Assembly (NCBI GenBank): GCA_963722495.1
Contig: CAVRND010000029.1
Span: forward strand, 62,001 to 126,000
Origin: Hyphomicrobium_A sp963722495
GTDB lineage: Bacteria > Pseudomonadota > Alphaproteobacteria > Rhizobiales > Hyphomicrobiaceae
DNA length: 64,000 bases
Direction: 5' to 3'
Shown piece by piece: positions 9,491 to 19,452 of this stretch. A program made the translations under genes and the position numbers. Under the pieces are notes generated by a model. That model was given only the letters and a program-made list of their open reading frames with translations. It was not told the DNA's origin and searched no databases. Position 1 is the first letter of the stretch. The number at the start of each line of letters is the position of its first letter.

Positions 9491-10600
9491 CTATGGCTTG
9501 GAATTCAGGATACGGAATACGCCGAATCGCGACGTCAACATACACAACGCGGAGATCGTTATGACGACGGCGCCGAGCAGCAAATAGCCGGTTGCATCCA
9601 GGCCGCTGGTGCCGATCAGGCGATGCATCTCGGAAGTGGTGGATGAGCCGCCGCCGAGCATTTGCATGACCGTTGGCATGCTGACGAATACCACCATGGC
9701 GCACACGGCTCCGACGAGGCCGGCGCGAATGCCCAGACGCAGGAAGTGGCGCTCGAACTCGCGGGCGATGTAGCGGTCGGTAGCGCCGACGAAATGCAAC
9801 ACCTCGACGATTTCCCGGTTGGAGGCCAGCGCCGAGCGCGTTGCCGACACGATGACCGCGGTGGTCGCAGCGCAGACCAGCAGCAGGATGCCGAGGCCAC
9901 CGAGTGCGAACGACCGGGTGACGGTACGGATCTGCTGCTGCCAGCGGCGATGATCGTCGAGCGAGGCGGAAGGGAACCGTTTCGTCAGCTCGGCACGCAG
10001 CGCCTCGATGTTCGGCGGTTCGCCGCGGTCAATCTCGATGGCGATAAGGCGCGGCACGGGGAGCGCGGCCAGCACGTCCGACTGGCCGAGCCACGGCTCT
10101 AGCAGCTTGGAGGATTCCTCGAGGCTCAGCGCGTTGGCGCGCGAGACACCCTTGCTGCTCCGCAGGAAGGCTTCGGCATCGCGCACCGTCTTTTCGATAT
10201 CTATGCCGTCGCGCGGCTCGACCTGCACCGTCACCTCACTGGCGATGTCCTTCAGCCAGGCGTTGGCGGACTCGTTGATCATGTAGACGGCGCCCGCTGT
10301 CAGGCAGGCCAGGAAGCACATGATGGAGATGACGAGCGTCAGCGAGCGGCCGGTGACCGAGTTGGGCGGCACCACCGGCGTGCTGGAGGGCTCGTTCTTC
10401 GGCTTGCGACTGCGCGACGACGAAAATTTGCGCGCTGGCGGCGGATCGTCCTGGGTGGCGATCGTCGGCTGCTCGTACGCATAGTGCTGGTCGGCGCCGG
10501 CTGGCCCCGTCAGCACCGTGTCGTACAGATCGAAGTTGGTCGCAGTCTGCGACGTGGCTTGATCCCGGCGGCCGGTCGGCCTGTCATACGATCCGGACAT
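9491..10600 (-). CDS. ftsX: Cell division ABC transporter permease FtsX
   Basis: A 369-residue integral membrane partner of FtsE. The protein has a polar, Pro- and Ser-rich cytoplasmic N-terminus of about 90 residues, a first membrane segment (SLTLVISIMCFLACLTAGAV), a periplasmic domain of about 120 residues and then three membrane segments of the FtsX fold, the standard four-helix layout. FtsEX transmits ATP-driven signals to periplasmic peptidoglycan hydrolases at the septum. Its start overlaps the end of ftsE by 17 bases, so the two are translationally coupled. The long N-terminal tail is typical of rhizobial FtsX. Confidence 0.92.
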   Translation of the reverse strand: MSGSYDRPTGRRDQATSQTATNFDLYDTVLTGPAGADQHYAYEQPTIATQDDPPPARKFSSSRSRKPKNEPSSTPVVPPNSVTGRSLTLVISIMCFLACLTAGAVYMINESANAWLKDIASEVTVQVEPRDGIDIEKTVRDAEAFLRSSKGVSRANALSLEESSKLLEPWLGQSDVLAALPVPRLIAIEIDRGEPPNIEALRAELTKRFPSASLDDHRRWQQQIRTVTRSFALGGLGILLLVCAATTAVIVSATRSALASNREIVEVLHFVGATDRYIAREFERHFLRLGIRAGLVGAVCAMVVFVSMPTVMQMLGGGSSTTSEMHRLIGTSGLDATGYLLLGAVVITISALCMLTSRFGVFRILNSKP

Positions 10601-11240
10601 GACCGTCGTGCAGCTCCAGCCGCGGCGCCTTGAACTGCCGCATCAATTGATGGTCGTGGGTGGCGATCAGCACTGAGGTGCCGAGACGATTGAGCTCGAT
10701 AAATAGGCGCAGCAGGCGGCGAGCCATCTGCGGGTCGACGTTACCGGTCGGTTCATCGGCGAGCAGCAGCTCCGGTTTACCGATGACGGCGCGGGCGATG
10801 GCGGCGCGTTGTTTCTCTCCGCCCGAAAGGATTGATGGATAGGCGTGCATGCGGTCGCCGAGGCCGACCCACTGCAATAAATCGGTGACATCCTCGCGGT
10901 AGTCGCCAAGCCGCTTACCCACGACGCGCAGGGGCAGCGCGACATTTTCCCAGGTGGTCAAATGGTCAAGGAGGCGGAAGTCCTGGAACACGATGCCGAT
11001 GCGGCGGCGCAGCTGCGCGCGCTTCGAGGTGGAGATACGGCTCACGTCTTGGTTAAACAGATGGATGTGGCCACGCGTGGGATGGCGCGACATGAAAAGA
11101 AGCCGCAGCAGCGACGTCTTTCCGGCACCCGAAGGTCCGGTGAGGAAGTGGAACGAGCCCGGGCGCAAATGGAAGTTCACTTCCGAGAGAATGTCCGGCC
11201 CCTGCTCGTAGGCGAGCGCGATGTTCGACAGACGAATCAC
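10584..11240 (-). CDS. ftsE: Cell division ATP-binding protein FtsE
   Basis: A 218-residue ABC ATPase with Walker A GPSGAGKTSLL near residue 38, signature LSGGEKQRAAIARA near 138 and Walker B ELLLADEPTGNVD near 160, then a His switch in IATHDH. It binds FtsX at the inner face of the membrane. It is the first gene of the minus-strand envelope run and overlaps ftsX. The next gene upstream, hpt, is divergent, so the roughly 210 bases between them hold both promoters. Confidence 0.93.
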   Translation of the reverse strand: MIRLSNIALAYEQGPDILSEVNFHLRPGSFHFLTGPSGAGKTSLLRLLFMSRHPTRGHIHLFNQDVSRISTSKRAQLRRRIGIVFQDFRLLDHLTTWENVALPLRVVGKRLGDYREDVTDLLQWVGLGDRMHAYPSILSGGEKQRAAIARAVIGKPELLLADEPTGNVDPQMARRLLRLFIELNRLGTSVLIATHDHQLMRQFKAPRLELHDGHVRIV

Positions 11241-11452
11241 AGGTTTCAGCCAGTGGTTTGCGGCATGAGGCGCAGGGCTCCGAGGTCCACGGAATACTCA
11301 GGAACCGGCGATCAATCGGGTACGAATGTGGCGGGTTCGTGTGCAGAGGGCGGTGCATACGGGCTAATCAGGTTATGGCGGGATTGCCGGGATGATGCAA
11401 TGTCCTGCTATCCTCCCTGCACACGAGGCCAAACCGGTTTGGAACAGTGGTC

Positions 11453-12004
11453 ATGAACGATGCGACGTCGACAGCCGACCCGGAGCTCGAGGTCATCTTC
11501 ACGCCCGAGGCCATTGCCGCCCGCCTGGACGAGCTTGCCCGCGAGATTGCGGGCGCGCGCCTGGAGAACCTGCTCGTCGTCGCCATTCTTAAAGGCAGCT
11601 TCGTGTTCGCAGCCGACCTCATCCGGGCACTGTACCGGGTTGGGCTGGCGCCGGAGGTCGATTTCATGACGCTGTCCAGCTACAAGAAGGCGCGCATTGC
11701 GTCGGGGCAGGTGTCGATCCTGCGCGACATGGATCTCGATGTGCGCGATCGCAACGTTCTCATCGTCGACGATGTGTTGGATTCCGGGCGGACGCTTGCG
11801 TTCGCCAAGGACCTGATCTCCGCGCGCGGTGCGCAGTCCCTGCGCACGTGCGTGCTCCTCGACAAGCAGTTGCCGCGGGCCGTCAATCTCGAGCCCGATT
11901 ACTACGCCTTCCTGTGCCCCAACGAGTTCGTCGTCGGCTACGGGATGGACGTTGCGCACCGTTATCGAGAGCTGCCGTTCGTCGGGCGCATCGTGCGGCT
12001 GTAG
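11453..12004 (+). CDS. hpt: Hypoxanthine phosphoribosyltransferase
   Basis: A 183-residue purine salvage enzyme that joins hypoxanthine or guanine to PRPP to make IMP or GMP. The PRPP loop is clear in VLIVDDVLDSGRTLA, and the flexible catalytic loop in MTLSSYKKAR. Its length is normal for the family. An ATG at 11453 was preferred to a GTG six bases upstream; the ribosome binding site is weak. The next gene starts 17 bases after the stop, so the two are probably cotranscribed. Confidence 0.92.
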   Translation: MNDATSTADPELEVIFTPEAIAARLDELAREIAGARLENLLVVAILKGSFVFAADLIRALYRVGLAPEVDFMTLSSYKKARIASGQVSILRDMDLDVRDRNVLIVDDVLDSGRTLAFAKDLISARGAQSLRTCVLLDKQLPRAVNLEPDYYAFLCPNEFVVGYGMDVAHRYRELPFVGRIVRL

Positions 12005-12021
12005 GCAAAGAGGGGCGATCG

Positions 12022-12384
12022 ATGGCCAGGATACTGCTCGCCGACGACGATGCGGCAACGCGCGATCTCGTGCGGCGCGCGCTCGAGGCGGACGGCCATA
12101 GCGTGCAGGTCACGCAGGACGGCAGCGAGGCGCTGGAGTTCGTCGAGGGATCGGGAGCACAGAAATTCGACGTGCTGGTGAGCGACGTCGAGATGCCGCT
12201 GCTCGATGGAGTCGCCCTGGCGCAGCACGCACTGAAGCAGCCGAACCTGCGCGTGTTGCTGATGTCGGGCTTTGCCGAGCAACTCGACCGCGCAAAAGGC
12301 CTGAAAAGCTCACGAGTGGCGGTGTTGTCGAAGCCGTTCTCGCTCGAAGACGTGCGCGCCAGCGTGCGCAAGCTGCTCGCCTAG
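12022..12384 (+). CDS. cpdR: Single-domain response regulator, CpdR-like
   Basis: A 120-residue protein made only of a receiver domain. The acidic pair is in LLADDDAATRD, the phosphoacceptor Asp in VLVSDVEMPLLDG, and the conserved Lys in LSKPFSLEDV. In Caulobacter and rhizobia the close homologue CpdR controls ClpXP-dependent proteolysis of cell-cycle regulators when unphosphorylated. The length, sequence LLMSGFAEQ and position after hpt fit that family. AGAGGGG sits ahead of the ATG. The stop overlaps by four bases the stop of the convergent gene. Confidence 0.85.
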   Translation: MARILLADDDAATRDLVRRALEADGHSVQVTQDGSEALEFVEGSGAQKFDVLVSDVEMPLLDGVALAQHALKQPNLRVLLMSGFAEQLDRAKGLKSSRVAVLSKPFSLEDVRASVRKLLA

Positions 12385-13154
12385 GGTGATGGCATCGGCG
12401 TTGGAACGACAGGCGAAGCTGGGGCCGGCGGCGGTGTTGGCGCGACACGGGCACTGGGCGGCAGAGCGCCCGTCAGCGGTGCGGTCGCAATGGGTGCAGC
12501 CGGCGGTTCGGGCGGCCTGGTGCAATTGGCCTTGATGTTGATTTCCGCGAGCCGCTTGCGCTCCGCCTTGGCGTTGGAGAACGGCGAGAACGAAAGCCGC
12601 GTCAGTTTATAGAGCTCGTCGGTGAAGGTCGCCCCGCAATCGAGTATGAACTGGTGCAGCTGCGGCATCCGGCAGGCATCAAGTATGGGCGCGACGTCCT
12701 CGCCGGCCAGCTTGCGGTCGTAGGCTTTGGTGAGGCAACGGTCGACATCGGCCATCGAAGCGACGAGCTCGTCCTCGAACGACTTCTCCAGCCCGGCGAA
12801 TTTCATGTCGCCGCCGACCTCGCGGATGACGAACAGATTGAGCAGGATGTTCTTGTTCCAATCGACGTAGGCTTCGTCGTAGGCGCGCTTGCGGAACTGC
12901 ACCTCGTCGAGAGGCGCGTTGCGGCGCATCGAGGAAACCACCATGCCGGCGCGTGTCCGGCGCTCGTATATGAGGTTGGCGAGCGACTCCACCGATTTGC
13001 GACGGCTCTGCTGCGTCGCGTAGGTTTGCGCCAGCCAGGTGCCGACGCAGGCGGTGACGATGCCGTTGAGCACCGCCGAGACGAGGGCGAAGACGATGAG
13101 CTGCCGCCGCGTCAGGCGCGCGGCCCGTATCAAACCCAAGCCGTATTTGGACAC
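12381..13154 (-). CDS. Membrane-anchored hypothetical protein with Pro-rich tail
   Basis: A 257-residue protein of unknown function. A single membrane segment at about residues 15-38 (RQLIVFALVSAVLNGIVTAC) is followed by a helical domain rich in charged residues and then by a Pro- and Ala-rich C-terminus from about 205 to the end. I chose the GTG at 13154 because GGGAGGGGAG lies directly upstream; the longer frame from 13382 runs into moaA. It is convergent with the cpdR-like gene and overlaps its end by four bases. It ends 44 bases before moaA begins on the same strand. Confidence 0.7.
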   Translation of the reverse strand: MSKYGLGLIRAARLTRRQLIVFALVSAVLNGIVTACVGTWLAQTYATQQSRRKSVESLANLIYERRTRAGMVVSSMRRNAPLDEVQFRKRAYDEAYVDWNKNILLNLFVIREVGGDMKFAGLEKSFEDELVASMADVDRCLTKAYDRKLAGEDVAPILDACRMPQLHQFILDCGATFTDELYKLTRLSFSPFSNAKAERKRLAEINIKANCTRPPEPPAAPIATAPLTGALPPSARVAPTPPPAPASPVVPTPMPSP

Positions 13155-13198
13155 GTGCTCCCCTCCCGCCACCCACGGGCGACAGGAGCATAGCAGAA

Positions 13199-14224
13199 CT
13201 ATCCGCCGGTGACGCTCATGTGGCGTGCAACGGCGGGGCGTCCGGCACGACGATCGATGACGAAGTCGTGGCCTTTCGGCTTCAGCAGCATCGCCTCGTC
13301 GATGGCGGCCTGCAGGGCCGCGTCGTTGGAGCCCGCGCGCAGCGGCTCGCGCAGGTCGACCGAGTCCTCCTGGCCGAGGCACATGAACAACGTCCCGGTG
13401 CAGGTGAGGCGCACGCGGTTGCAGCTCTCGCAGAAGTTATGCGTCATCGGCGTGATGAAGCCGAGGCGGCCGCCGGTCTCCGCGATGCGCACGTAACGCG
13501 CCGGGCCGCCGGTTCGATGCGGGATATCTTCGAGCGTCCAGCGGTCGAGCAGGCGGGCACGCACGATGGACAGCGGCAGGTATTGATCGAGGCGGTCGCC
13601 GTCGACCTCGCCCAGCGGCATCGTCTCGATCAGCGTCAGGTCGTAGCCGCGGCCGTGGGCGAAGGAGATGAGGTCGTCGATCTCGTCCTCGTTGGTGCCC
13701 TTCAGCGCCACGGCGTTGATCTTGACCTTCAGCCCGGCCGCGTCGGCGGCGTCGAGACCCTGCATGACGGTCGAGAAGTCGCCCCAGCGGGTGATGGCGC
13801 GGAAGCGGTCCGGCTGCAGGGTATCGAGCGACACGTTGATGCGCTCGACGCCGGCGCTCTTGAGGTCGGAAGCAAAACGCTTCAACTGGCTGCCGTTGGT
13901 CGTCACCGTCAGCTCGTCGAGCCGGCCGGCCTCGATATGCCGCGACAGCGTCTGGAACAGCCACATGATGTTCTTGCGCACCAGCGGCTCGCCGCCCGTG
14001 ATGCGCAGCTTGCGCACGCCGCGGCTGACGAAGGCCGTGCAGATGCGATCGAGCTCTTCGAGCGTCAGCAGCTCCCGGCGCGGCAGGAAGCTCATGTGCT
14101 CGGACATGCAATACACGCACCGGAAGTCGCACCGGTCGGTCACCGACACCCTCAGGTAGGTGATCGAGCGGCCGTAGCGGTCGACGAGAGCCGGCAGCGG
14201 CTGCGTATTGATGAGATCACCCAC
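13199..14224 (-). CDS. moaA: GTP 3',8-cyclase, molybdenum cofactor biosynthesis
   Basis: A 341-residue radical SAM enzyme that starts molybdopterin synthesis by cyclising GTP. The radical SAM cluster motif CDFRCVYC gives Cys32, Cys36 and Cys39; the C-terminal second cluster motif is in NFCESCNRVRLTCTGTLFMC. The protein ends in Gly-Gly, as MoaA proteins do, because that tail enters the active site. It lies on the same strand as mobB and mobA, so the locus makes and finishes the cofactor. Confidence 0.95.
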   Translation of the reverse strand: MGDLINTQPLPALVDRYGRSITYLRVSVTDRCDFRCVYCMSEHMSFLPRRELLTLEELDRICTAFVSRGVRKLRITGGEPLVRKNIMWLFQTLSRHIEAGRLDELTVTTNGSQLKRFASDLKSAGVERINVSLDTLQPDRFRAITRWGDFSTVMQGLDAADAAGLKVKINAVALKGTNEDEIDDLISFAHGRGYDLTLIETMPLGEVDGDRLDQYLPLSIVRARLLDRWTLEDIPHRTGGPARYVRIAETGGRLGFITPMTHNFCESCNRVRLTCTGTLFMCLGQEDSVDLREPLRAGSNDAALQAAIDEAMLLKPKGHDFVIDRRAGRPAVARHMSVTGG

Positions 14225-14437
14225 GGGTGGCGACGTGCTCCTTAGTGAGGTGTGGAAAGCCCAGCTTAGCGTACCATAGATGGTGTCGCGGTCGCCCGTA
14301 AGCTAGCGACCGCAGCCGGGGGTTCAAGGGTTTTCTGGCGTTTGGCAACGCACCAATTGGTGCGGGTGCGGAGTGTGTAGCCGATTGGCTCGTGGCGCGT
14401 TTTCCTCACCTGTGTGGAAAGCGCGGAAAGTGCAGCG

Positions 14438-14734
14438 ATGCGTACGCTCATAGGCATAGTAGCATGGCTCGCGATGCGAGCTGGTGCAGACATCGGCTCC
14501 GGCCCGCTGCTGCCGGGGAGCGATGCGACGACCGCCGATCGTGCGGGTCGCCTGGTGCCGGTCCCGCAGGAGGCGCTGGAGCCGGAGGTCACCCGATCCC
14601 TCGGCGCGCACTGGGCGCTGTGGCTTTCCGTCGGGCTCATTCTGCTGATCCTCGCCGTCGGCTACATCCGCCGCAAGTCGCGGGCGCGCGCCGTTCCGCG
14701 TCCCGGCCGCCTCACCTGGCGAAAGCCGCGATAA
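14438..14734 (+). CDS. Hypothetical single-pass membrane protein
   Basis: A 98-residue frame beginning MRTLIGIVAWLAMRAGADIG has a hydrophobic start and a clear membrane segment at about 68-85 (HWALWLSVGLILLILAVGYI), followed by a basic tail RRKSRARAVPRPGR. It is divergent from moaA and its end overlaps the end of mobB by 23 bases. The membrane segment followed by positive charges looks real, but I recognise no family, so the gene is uncertain. Confidence 0.5.
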   Translation: MRTLIGIVAWLAMRAGADIGSGPLLPGSDATTADRAGRLVPVPQEALEPEVTRSLGAHWALWLSVGLILLILAVGYIRRKSRARAVPRPGRLTWRKPR

Positions 14735-15218
14735 ATGCGGCGATGCCTTCGGCGTCGTCGAGATCGAACACTGGCAGGCCGTTGGCTTCGACCGGGTAGT
14801 CGGCCGCGACAGCGATGACCTGCTTATCGCGCGCGGCCAGCGCCTCCTGCGTCGGCGAGACCCGGCGCCGCACCTCGATCTTGGCGATCGGCGCGCTCTT
14901 GAAGCCTTCCACGAGTACGAGATCGGCTCCGGCGAGATGCAGCGCGAGGTCGGCGAATGCGGGCGGCGCGTCCCCCTGCCGTCGGCCGGAGATTTCCCAG
15001 GCGTCCGGCGCGATGACGATGGTCTTGATTGCGCCCGCCCGCGCGTGCCGCTCGCCGTCTGTGTTGCCGTCGGCGGGGCGGAGTGCGTGGTGCGTGTGCT
15101 TGACGGTCGCCACTTTCAGGCCGCGCCGGGCCAGGATCGGTATCAGGCGCTCGACCAGCGTCGTTTTGCCGGAGTTCTTCCAGCCGACGATGCCGACGAG
15201 GACAGGCTGCTCAGCCAC
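14712..15218 (-). CDS. mobB: Molybdopterin-guanine dinucleotide biosynthesis protein B
   Basis: A 168-residue P-loop GTPase that assists MobA in adding GMP to molybdopterin. The P-loop is GWKNSGKTTLVE near the N-terminus, and the loop KHTHHALRPADGNTDG follows. I chose the GTG at 15218, giving MAEQPVLVGIVGWK; it overlaps the mobA stop codon, so coupling is likely. The longer frame to 15272 lies inside mobA. Confidence 0.88.
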   Translation of the reverse strand: MAEQPVLVGIVGWKNSGKTTLVERLIPILARRGLKVATVKHTHHALRPADGNTDGERHARAGAIKTIVIAPDAWEISGRRQGDAPPAFADLALHLAGADLVLVEGFKSAPIAKIEVRRRVSPTQEALAARDKQVIAVAADYPVEANGLPVFDLDDAEGIAAFIAAFAR

Positions 15219-15865
15219 GCGCGCTCTCGCTGGCGAACAGGGCGCGCGCCCTCTCCAGATCGGCCGGCGCATTCACGTTGAAGAACGGGTCGATCTTGGC
15301 TGTCGCCGATCTCGACGGGGCCGAAGTCGGCGACGGCGCAGCCGTGCGAGTCCGCAAATCGATGCAGCGCGCGCACGTTGTCCTTGAGGGATTGGCCGAG
15401 GGCGTCGCCCAGCTCGACGCGCCAAAGCCCGGCGACGGGATGGCGCTCGCCGTTCGAAGCGGCGATGGCGCACGAGGCGTGCTTGGAGAGAAGGGCCTCC
15501 TTCAGGCGCGCGACGAGATCGAGCGGCAGGAAGGGGCAGTCGATCGGCACGCTGGCGATGAACTTGGCCTCCGGCGTCTCGGCCCGCGCCCATTCGATGC
15601 CGGCGTGCAGTCCGGCCAGCGGGCCTGCGTATCCCTCGATGGTGTCGGCGATGACCGGCAGGCAATGGCCGGAAAAGCGCGCCGGATCGCCGTTGGCGTT
15701 GATGACGATGCGGCCGACCTGCGGGCGCAGGCGGGTGAGCACGTGCAGCAACATGGGCTTGCCGGCGATGTCGAGCAGTGCCTTTTCGCGGCCGCCCATG
15801 CGCGAGGAACGCCCGCCCGCCAGCAGCACGCCGGTCACTTCGCTGTCGATTTCAGTTGCTCGCAT
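15211..15865 (-). CDS. mobA: Molybdenum cofactor guanylyltransferase, one frameshift
   Basis: MobA transfers GMP from GTP to molybdopterin. The nucleotide-binding start is LLAGGRSSRMGGREKALLDI, and the middle carries SVPIDCPFLPL. The frame breaks near 15300: removing one extra C restores the usual ending KIDPFFNVNAPADLERA and a stop at 15211 that overlaps the mobB start. Without the repair the frame runs on into mobB in a meaningless sequence. The gene is therefore most likely intact in the organism. Confidence 0.85.
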
Positions 15866-15963
15866 GGGTGCGATTTAGTCTCCACGGGCGCCGGCGGCAA
15901 GCATCCCGGACGGACGGCGTTGTGAGCGCGGTCGCCGGCGGGATATAACGGCGCGGGCTCGGG

Positions 15964-17086
15964 ATGGGAGAAGCGTCCGTGACGGACAATGTGAACCGCC
16001 GCAAATTCATCAAGGCGGCTGCTGCCGGCGCCGCCGGAGCCGGCATCGCCGCGCCCGCCATCGCGCAGACCAAACCGACGATCGAGTGGCGGCTCGTGTC
16101 GAGCTTCCCGAAATCGCTCGACACGATCTACGGCGCCGCCGAGATGTTCGCCAAGGCGCTGCTGGAGATGTCGGACGGCAATTTCCGCGTGCGCGTGTTC
16201 GCGCCGACGGAGATCGTGCCCGGCCTCGGTGCCGCCGACGCGGTGTCCAACGGCAGCGTCGAGGCCGCTCACACGGCCTCCTATTACTACTGGGGCAAGG
16301 ACCCGACCTTCGCCGTCGCCACGGCGGTCCCGTTCGGCGTCAACTACCGCATGCAGAATGCGTGGATGTACGAGGCGGGCGGCATCGACCTCTTCAACGA
16401 TTTCTACGCCCGCTACAACATCTACGGCCTGCCCGGCGGCAATACCGGCACGCAGATGGGCGGCTGGTATCGGCGCGAGATCAACACGCCCGAGGACTGG
16501 CGCGGCCTCAAGATGCGCATCGGCGGATTGGCCGGCGCGGTGATCTCCCGGCTCGGCGCCGTCCCGCAGCAGATCGCCGGCGGCGACATCTATCCCGCGC
16601 TCGAGAAGGGCACCATCGACGCCGCGGAATGGGTCGGTCCGTACGACGACGAGAAGCTCGGGTTCTCCAAGGTCGCCAAGTACTACTATTACCCCGGCTG
16701 GTGGGAAGGGCAGGCGATGCTGCACTTCTTCATCAACCTCGATAAGTGGAACGCGCTGCCGAAGAACTATCAGGCGATGATCCGCGCCGCGTCGTCGATC
16801 GCCAACGTCGGCATGATGGCGCGCTACGACATCGTCGAACCCGCCGGCCTTGCGCCGTCTGGCCATCGGCGGCGCCGAGCCGCGGCCGTTTTCCGAGGCG
16901 GTGCTGGACGCCTGCTTCAAGGCGTCGAACGAGGTGTTCGCCGAGATCTGCGCCAAGAACGCCGACTTCAAGAAGGTCTACGAGGCGATGATCGCCATCC
17001 GCGGCGAGGACTATCTGTGGTTCCAGCTCGCCGAGCACACCTACGACACGTACATGATGATCCAGCAGCGCAAGGGGCTGGTGTAG
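15964..17086 (+). CDS. dctP: TRAP transporter substrate-binding protein, one frameshift
   Basis: A periplasmic solute receptor of about 373 residues for a TRAP carboxylate transporter. The N-terminus NRRKFIKAAAAGAAGAG is a twin-arginine export signal ending near AIAQTKP. The body has the DctP fold with VFAPTEIVPGLGAADAVSNG and RIGGLAGAVISRLGAVPQQI; this subtype is usually annotated for mannitol or chloroaromatic compounds, but the substrate is unknown. One extra base near 16850 breaks the frame in the final helix region; the second part reads RRLAIGGAEPRPFSEAVLD to a stop at 17086. An alternative GTG start lies at 15979. The permease genes lie 0.6 kb away on the other strand. Confidence 0.85.
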
Positions 17087-17177
17087 GGTGCGCGTTCGCC
17101 GGATGCGCCAGCGCAGCCGTTATGACGTTCCGCGCGCCGGCCGAGTGGCGCGAGGGCGCGCCGACTAGTACGTGTTG

Positions 17178-17609
17178 CTAGCCCAAGCGCGCGATGGCCT
17201 CGTCGGCGTAGCGTTCGAGCTCGGGCAGCAGGACGACGCTCTCCTGCTCGTTGGGGTCCGTGCGGGCGATGACGGCCGATGCCGGCTTGTCGGTGAGATT
17301 GATCGGCAGATGCGGCACGCCGGCCGGGATGTAGAACAGGTCTCCGGCCTTGGTGACGGCCTGGTTCTGCAGGCGGTCGCCGTAGAGCGCGACGGCCTCG
17401 CCGTCGAGAACGTAGATGGCCGTCTCGTGGCTCTCGTGCATATGCGCTTTCGCCCTGCCGCCCGGCGGAATGGTGAGCAGGTGCATGCAGATGCCCTTCG
17501 ACCCGACGGTCTCGGCAGCGATGCCGCAGAAATAGGTCAGGCCCTGTTTGCCGTCATACGTGTCGTCGGGACGTACAAGCCGACACATGGGTTGTGAGGG
17601 ATCGGCCAT
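17178..17609 (-). CDS. Cupin domain protein
   Basis: A 143-residue single-cupin protein. The metal-binding motif one is HLLTIPPGGRAKAHMHESHE and motif two is GDLFYIPAGVPHLPINL, with three His and one Glu placed to hold a metal. The substrate is unknown. It lies between the TRAP receptor gene and the TRAP permease genes, on the permease strand, which suggests it acts on or responds to the transported compound. Confidence 0.8.
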   Translation of the reverse strand: MADPSQPMCRLVRPDDTYDGKQGLTYFCGIAAETVGSKGICMHLLTIPPGGRAKAHMHESHETAIYVLDGEAVALYGDRLQNQAVTKAGDLFYIPAGVPHLPINLTDKPASAVIARTDPNEQESVVLLPELERYADEAIARLG

Positions 17610-17648
17610 AGCTCGAGCCTCCAGTCGGCCTCCCGCTCGGATAGCTTA

Positions 17649-19432
17649 CTACTTCACGATGCGGGGCGGTACGGACATGTCGAGGGTCGGGGCGCCGGGG
17701 CCGGTGGTGATCGGCGGCGGCGCGCCGGGGATCGGCCGGCGGATAGGGCGACAGCGAGAAGCCGTGATGGCCCGGCGCGGCCGGTCCGCCTGCGGCGGGC
17801 TGCTTGTAGACAGCGGGGATCGGCAGCGCATCGTGGCGCACGAGGCCCGGGAAGGCGATCAGCAGTCCGACCATAATCAGCTGGATGACGACGAACGGCA
17901 CGGCGCCCCAGTAGATCTGCCCGCTGGTCACCGGCGGCATCGTGCGCTTCGTCACCTTGTCGACGTACGGCGTGCGCGGCGCCACCGAGCGCAGATAGAA
18001 CAGCGCAAAGCCGAACGGCGGATGCATGAAGCTCGTCTGCATGTTCACGGCGAGGATGACGCCGAACCAGATGAGGTCGATGCCGAGCTTCTGCGCGACG
18101 GGCGCCAGCAGCGGCACGATGATGAAGGCCAGCTCGAAGAAGTCGAGGAAGAAGGCGAGGAAGAAAACGAGCACGTTGACGAAGATGAGGAAGCCGACCT
18201 CGCCGCCCGGCAGCGAGACGAGCAGGTGCTCGACCCACAGGTGCCCGTTCACGCCGTAGAAGGTCAGCGAGAAGATGCGCGCGCCGACGAGGATGAACAT
18301 CACGAACGCCGACAGCTTCGCCGTCGCTTGCGCGGCCGAGCGCACGATGTCGAAGCTGAAGCGCGCCGGATTGCCTTCGCTGAGGCGCTTGCCGAGCGCC
18401 AGCAGCATGGCGCCGATCGCGCCCATGGCGCCGCCTTCGGTCGGCGTGGCGACGCCGATGAAGATGGTGCCGAGCACGAGGAAGATCAGCAGCAGCGGCG
18501 GCACCATGACGAACACGACCTGCTCGGCGAGCGCCGACAGGAGCCGCGGGCCGTCGAAGCGCTTCGAGACCCAGCTCACGCCCGCAACGGCGATGGCGAG
18601 ACAGACGCCGAGCGCCAGCGTGAGGATGATGAGGTCGCCGCCGCTGTAGGAAGTCCGCCGCATCAGCAGCCAGGCGATAGCACCGCAGATGGCGGTCAAC
18701 GCCACGAGCGAGGGGTAGCCGCGCGATCCGTCCGGCTCGCGATGGATGATGGCCTCCGGCGGCAGGCCAGGGGCGGCGTCCTTCCAGATCGTCGACACGA
18801 GAAACGCATAGATGGCATAGAAGCCGGCGAGCATCAGGCCCGGCACCAGCGCGCCGGTGTACATGTCGCCGACCGAGCGGCCGAGCTGGTCGGCCAGCAC
18901 GATGAGCACGAGCGAGGGCGGGATGATCTGCGCCAGCGTGCCCGAGGCGGCGATGGTGCCGGTGGCGAAGCGCGCGTCATAGCCGTAGCGCAGCATGATC
19001 GGCAGCGAGATGAGGCCCATCGAGATGACCGAGGCGGCGACGACGCCGGTGGTGGCGGCCAGCAGCGCGCCGACGAAGATCACCGCATAGGCGAGCCCGC
19101 CGCGCACCGTGCCGAACAGCTGGCCCACCGTTTCGAGCAGATCCTCCGCCATGCCGGAGCGCTCGAGGATCAGCCCCATGAACGCGAAGAACGGAATCGC
19201 GAGCAGCGTGTCGTTGCGTCATCACGCCGAAAATGCGCTCGGGCAGCGTGTGCAGCAGCGGCCATGAAAGATTGATCACGCCTTCCGAGTACGGCGCCAG
19301 CTCGACGCCGACGACGAAGAAGATGAGGCCGACGGCGGCGAGCGAGAAGGCGACGGGATAGCCGAGCAGCAGGAACCCGACGAGCGCCAGGAACATGATC
19401 GGCGCGAGGTTCTCTGCGATGAGCTCGAGCAT
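17649..19432 (-). CDS. dctM: TRAP transporter large permease DctM, two frameshifts
   Basis: The large membrane subunit, about 590 residues with some 12-14 membrane segments, starts MLELIAENLAPIMFLALVGF at 19432 behind GGGGAAG. Extra bases are inferred near 19218, where removal restores VMTNDTLLAI, and near 17735, where it restores a Pro-rich end finishing VPPRIVK at 17649. The conserved DctM segments MGLISLPIMLRYGYD and GTIAASGTLAQIIPPSLVL are intact. It works with DctQ and the DctP receptor to drive uptake with a sodium or proton gradient. Confidence 0.85.
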
Positions 19433-19452
19433 GTCTTCCCCGTATGTCCCGG

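Noticed and set aside
17548..19275. Open frame of 575 codons on the plus strand opposite dctM
   Set aside because: Composed almost only of Arg, Glu, Asp and His; a shadow of a membrane protein gene.
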